Shown here: positions 60,159 through 64,000 of the stretch, in pieces
Numbering within the stretch: position 1 is the first letter of the stretch
How the letters are laid out: the number at the start of each line of letters is the position of its first letter
NCBI GenBank assembly: GCA_903813345.2
Contig: CAIIXF020000001.1
Span: 39,959,366-40,023,365, forward strand
Direction of reading: 5' to 3'
Source of the DNA: Owenia fusiformis
Taxonomy: Eukaryota > Annelida > Polychaeta > Sabellida > Oweniidae
DNA: 64,000 bases
Translations under genes and position numbers: made by a program
Notes under the pieces: model-generated
Told to the model about the DNA's origin: nothing
Seen by the model: only the letters and a program-made list of their open reading frames with translations
Databases searched by the model: none

Positions 60159-61716
60159 TGTGTCCACCGCATAGAGATGTTCAGTAAACCTTTAGCTCAC
60201 ACGGAATGCTAAAGGCAAGACACAAGCATGTTTGCTCAAGACTCATTGAAGTTGAATTATTCATTTATTGATACAAGTAAAGAGTGAACGGAATGGTACA
60301 TTCATGGTTCCCTGAGGGAAACCCAGAATCATTTTCCCTGACCTTAAAAAGTCTAGGAATTTCAAAATTCCTCACAAAATGCCTTAAATCTCTGGAAATA
60401 TTTGAATGCAAGAAATCCAGGGAAATGTCATTGAATATAGAGCTAGAATACATGTATATCATGTAAAATTGCCATAACACATGTACATGGTTACATGCAT
60501 TATAGGAAGCTTAGGTTGAAACTCGGAGGATTTCATCGTGAAACATTTGTATAAACTGATATTTCATTTCCTTATTTAAAGTTCGAAGGTAATGACACAG
60601 AACTTTAATTTCCATTTATTCCTTTATTAAACACTTATCATTACATACATAGTGCTATGTAATATAAATTGTATGTCTATTTTTACATTGTAAATATTGT
60701 TAATATATTTATACATATCTGTCAAAAACGTAACACCTTTTGTTGTTCATTTAAACATATTGATATCCTAATGAAACAATTTAACTTCTTACTTGAAGTG
60801 GAGTGTGATAAACTCTTAGAATGTCCCAGGTTGGCAGCATGCATAACTATTTCTACCCAAATACAATCACATGTACATGATGTATGTATATTTTAGACTG
60901 TTGTAGCATTGTAATGCTAAGTTTCTAATGCTTGAGCAATGCTCTTTATACAGCTGTTTAATACAGATTCAGAAAGTTTCTTTTTATGATCATCTAGATG
61001 TACGTGATAACCGAAGGTGTGAACTTGTTTGTATATAGCATAAATCCTCATTCATTTTACTAATAGAAACACCAAAGTCACTCTCCCTGCCAGCGAATTT
61101 AGTATGAGGCACTTGATAGGATCACATCGCTGGTATTATCGATTGAGGAAGAATCAAGATAATTGAATCACATACATTGAGAAATGGATGGATCTGCCCC
61201 CCCCCACCTAACCGTTGGTGTTATTCTTTATAGCCTACTACCGTTTAAGGGTTAAATCTCAATTATTCAAATATTGTATTGTCTTTATGATCTATGCCTT
61301 TGAAGCTCCTATATGGTAAAAAATGATAAAATTGGTGAACATTTTGATAAAGCTCCAATATCTGTCTTATATAAATTTCAAATCAAGGGCACAGTAGAGT
61401 AAATATTACACTGTGACATATTTTACAGATGTGACATAGTTTACAGATTCGTGAATATTTTGTTCCTTGGGATTTGATATTCTATGGACTCGCTGATTTA
61501 TTAGTTTATCCTGAGTTGATTGAGCTATTTGAATGAAGAATTTTCATTCAAAATAAGCTACATTTTCTTGAGATGCTTATAATCTGTACCATCAGAAATT
61601 ATCAGTGCATAGTTATCCTGAATGATAAAAAAGATGTCATAGAAAATCATTTTAAGAATGATTTTCCTAATTTCAACACACTTCACAACAATGCACATTA
61701 AAGTTGAAGTGACATT
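60159..61716. other. Intergenic sequence between convergent genes
   Basis: It contains the CCDC12 3' UTR (end not placed; no clean AATAAA seen soon after the stop) and the 3' flank of the CNBD2-like gene. A C-run lies near 61198. No other gene seen. Confidence 0.45.
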
Positions 61717-63969
61717 TTATTGCAATACCAGTCGTTTCATTTTCTCTTGGTAGGATGGTGTTTGTATCATTTTCACCAACTGTACAGTACATTTACTCGT
61801 TCTTGCAAACAAGTTTGACCTTTCCACTTTATAGTCCACATTATTCCTTGAAACTGGCATTGGCCTTTCTTTACGATTTTTCGATCTTGCGGCAGTTTGT
61901 GTGTTTGGGCCTGATCCAGGTTTGGTCACCTGACCTTGATTCCCTTTGGGAGATGGCGTGATTGATCTTGAAGCTGACTCTGACATACGGCCTATTGAAA
62001 CTCTTTCTGCAGTTGAAGACACTGGTCTTTGTATACGATCATGCTGTTGAGATCTTAACGATCCTTCAGTATTTGAAGTACCTGTTCTAAAATTTTGTTT
62101 TGCCATTTGAATGTTGACCTGTCCTGATCTTTGAACATTTGAAGTTCCTGTCCTTGACCCTGGTCTCGATAAGCAACTTTTGACCTTCTCTGGTCTTTCA
62201 ATGTTTGCAACTGTTGTTCCTTCAACGGGCGTTGGCTTCTCATGAACATTGCGTTTAGTCTTCTTAATAATGGAGATTTGTGGGGGATTAGTATTGCCCA
62301 TGTTTTCTTTAGAAGAAGTTATATGCACTCTTGGTTTTGATTTCACTTGACTAGATACTTGTGTGAGAGATTCTGCTGAGTCTTTCCTCAATTGCAGTGG
62401 CTCGGAGCTTTCAATTACTTCATGTTCGTCATCATATTCTGTCTCTATTGCCTGCAATTGTTTGTTTGAACGGGTGCTTGGTTTTGCTGATTTGATCAAT
62501 CTTGGTTTTCCTAAAAGTATACAGTTGGACAGCATATGAGTGGTAATTCACAAATTCATTCGGATAATTACTAGAATGACGAAAATGTAATTTTAATCAA
62601 TTAATGAGTACCATGTAAATTAAACTTGTACTGAACATGATTATTCACCTGAACGCATATGCATCGTATCAGAAGCTCCTTTTGCCATCATTCTGGGCAT
62701 ACACGACTGGGGCCTTAGTATTGCTTTACGTCTATCAAATACTCTTGTAGGGGTAAATTCGATCCTTTTGTGACGACGGAGAGAATCCTCGAAAGGTCTG
62801 TTTGCCATCTTTTGATCTGCTATCGTCTCTTCCAAGACGATATTCTTAAAGCCAGCCCATTGGTTCTGTTTGAGGTACATCTGGCAAAGCTCATTATCAT
62901 TTTGGTATTCTTTCTCGAGAAGTAAAGTTTTTATAATCTTCTCATTAGCAAACTGGATGAAAAGAGACTTTGGAATTTGGATGACTTTGCAGCCTCCGCT
63001 TACGAGGGCGTACTTTGGATTGGGTCCCCTAACATAAAGGTTTTCCAGTCCCTAAAAGGAAACAGAATCAATTTATTTTATGTGCCATTTCACGGTCAGT
63101 TTTTGTATGGACAACCTTTACTATCAAATACATGATTATCCCATGAACGAAGACATCGGGGCACCGTCCGTCCGAGAAAATGAAATGACAATGTTAATCG
63201 GAATGATCGTTTTCCAATTATAACTTTATTTAACGTATTTTGACGAAGGATTCTGACTAATATCTAAATCTAAATGCATATTAGAATATTTTTATGACCT
63301 GTTAGGTACTTCTGTTAATGTTCTCATAGGCTACTTACAAATACATCACCTGGCCTGATAGCATCTATTCTCATGAAGATTCCCACAGGGACTTCATCGT
63401 CTGTCAACATTTCTGATTCGGAAATCCTGAAATGACCATGCATTAACATACATTTTCACCACAACAGTATGAATATATCTAGGAATCTTGCATAACTGAC
63501 AATTAGTTTTGAAATCAATATTCTATTAGAAATGGTCGGTAAAGTACCTTTGCCATCCTTGCTGCAAGGGTATTTTACAAGTATATATATTTAGGCATAA
63601 ATGAAGTCCTTTGAAGAAGGATGTACCTTTGCTTGGTTAAATATGTGAACGTCATATGTCACTAGCACTTCCCGTCGGTGCCCCACAGTTTGAAAATAAC
63701 GATTATAGCAAATAATATGTAAAAATCAAGCTTGATTATTTGGATAAGAAATAAATAACAGCCCCGCTTTGATTAAATCATACCATTTTGTATCTAGTGA
63801 TGACTTTCTTTGAAAATCAGCTCTTCCAGAAGACGTCTTTGCTATTTGGCGTTTCATCATGGACTCCTCCAACGCCAGTGATGTTACAACCTCTCCTGAC
63901 AGTTGTCTCTTCAATCGATCTATCTCTGTCTTGGAGAGTTTTTTTGTCAGCAGAGGATCTCCAGTTTGA
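61717..63969 (-). CDS. Cyclic nucleotide-binding-domain protein, CNBD2-like (C-terminal part)
   Basis: Four exons, 63969-63784, 63426-63339, 63051-62649 and 62510-61717, join in phase and give 489 residues plus a stop; the 5' part lies right of the window. The segment IDAIRPGDVF followed by GLENLYVRG across a splice resembles the GxxFG turn of a cyclic nucleotide-binding beta-roll. It continues with YALVSGGCKVIQIPKSLF and then NDNELCQMYLKQNQWAGFKN, a layout I associate with CNBD2-like proteins. The last 260 residues are a Ser/Arg/Gln/Pro-rich, probably disordered tail with two RTGTSN copies. The canonical phosphate-binding Arg segment is not visible in these exons, so binding is unproven. The stop TAA lies inside an AATAAA hexamer. 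The family call is tentative; the gene structure is firm. Confidence 0.7.
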
Positions 63970-64000
63970 CTGAAATGATATAAAAAAATCCTAATATTGG

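Noticed and set aside
1-64000. tRNA or rRNA genes and LTR elements
   Set aside because: No convincing A/B-box pair, cloverleaf, rRNA core, or pair of long direct terminal repeats was found by reading.

Overview
The window is AT-rich, intron-rich animal DNA. Short coding exons with GT/AG splice sites, kilobase introns and many small inverted-repeat transposons, satellites and non-LTR fragments point to a marine invertebrate. An ambulacrarian (echinoderm or hemichordate) or another invertebrate deuterostome is my guess; it rests on repeat style and protein flavour and is not proven.

Four protein-coding loci can be read exon by exon. (1) The last two coding exons of POLR3K, the RNA polymerase III zinc-ribbon subunit, on the + strand (1211-2224). 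(2) Two complete PLP-dependent acidic amino acid decarboxylase genes of the CSAD/GADL1 type, in tandem on the - strand. Copy A (7757-14724) has 10 coding exons and 575 aa; copy B (21129-45350) has 13 coding exons and 505 aa. They share splice positions and phases, except that A carries as two continuous exons what B splits into six. (3) CCDC12, a small spliceosome protein, on the + strand (53005-60158, 5 exons, 164 aa). (4) The 3' part of a cyclic-nucleotide-binding-domain gene resembling CNBD2 on the - strand (61717-63969), running off the right edge.

Repeats make up much of the rest. 1-584 is a 68-bp minisatellite, probably in POLR3K intron 1. 2.5-4.5 kb holds small inverted-repeat elements. 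16.56-20.19 kb is a 76-bp satellite split by a 1.64-kb Helitron/Helentron-like insertion full of TCCTA-type simple sequence. The introns of decarboxylase B hold repeats with RFX X-box sites, a triple-nested hairpin element, a LINE with an inverted 5' part interrupted by a 4.1-kb foldback, and a second LINE 3' end. 45.6-52.6 kb, between B and CCDC12, holds a hairpin element, a 135-bp array rich in YY1-like sites, a 2.46-kb TTAA-flanked foldback and a nested pile of CACTGGCGGATCCAG elements. CCDC12 intron 1 holds two more long inverted-repeat structures and a RecQ-like helicase fragment.

Functionally, POLR3K (Pol III termination and RNA cleavage) and CCDC12 (splicing) are housekeeping genes. 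The decarboxylase pair would make hypotaurine/taurine, beta-alanine or GABA from acidic amino acids. Nothing suggests that the four loci form a single pathway. No tRNA, rRNA, CRISPR array or LTR element was recognised.
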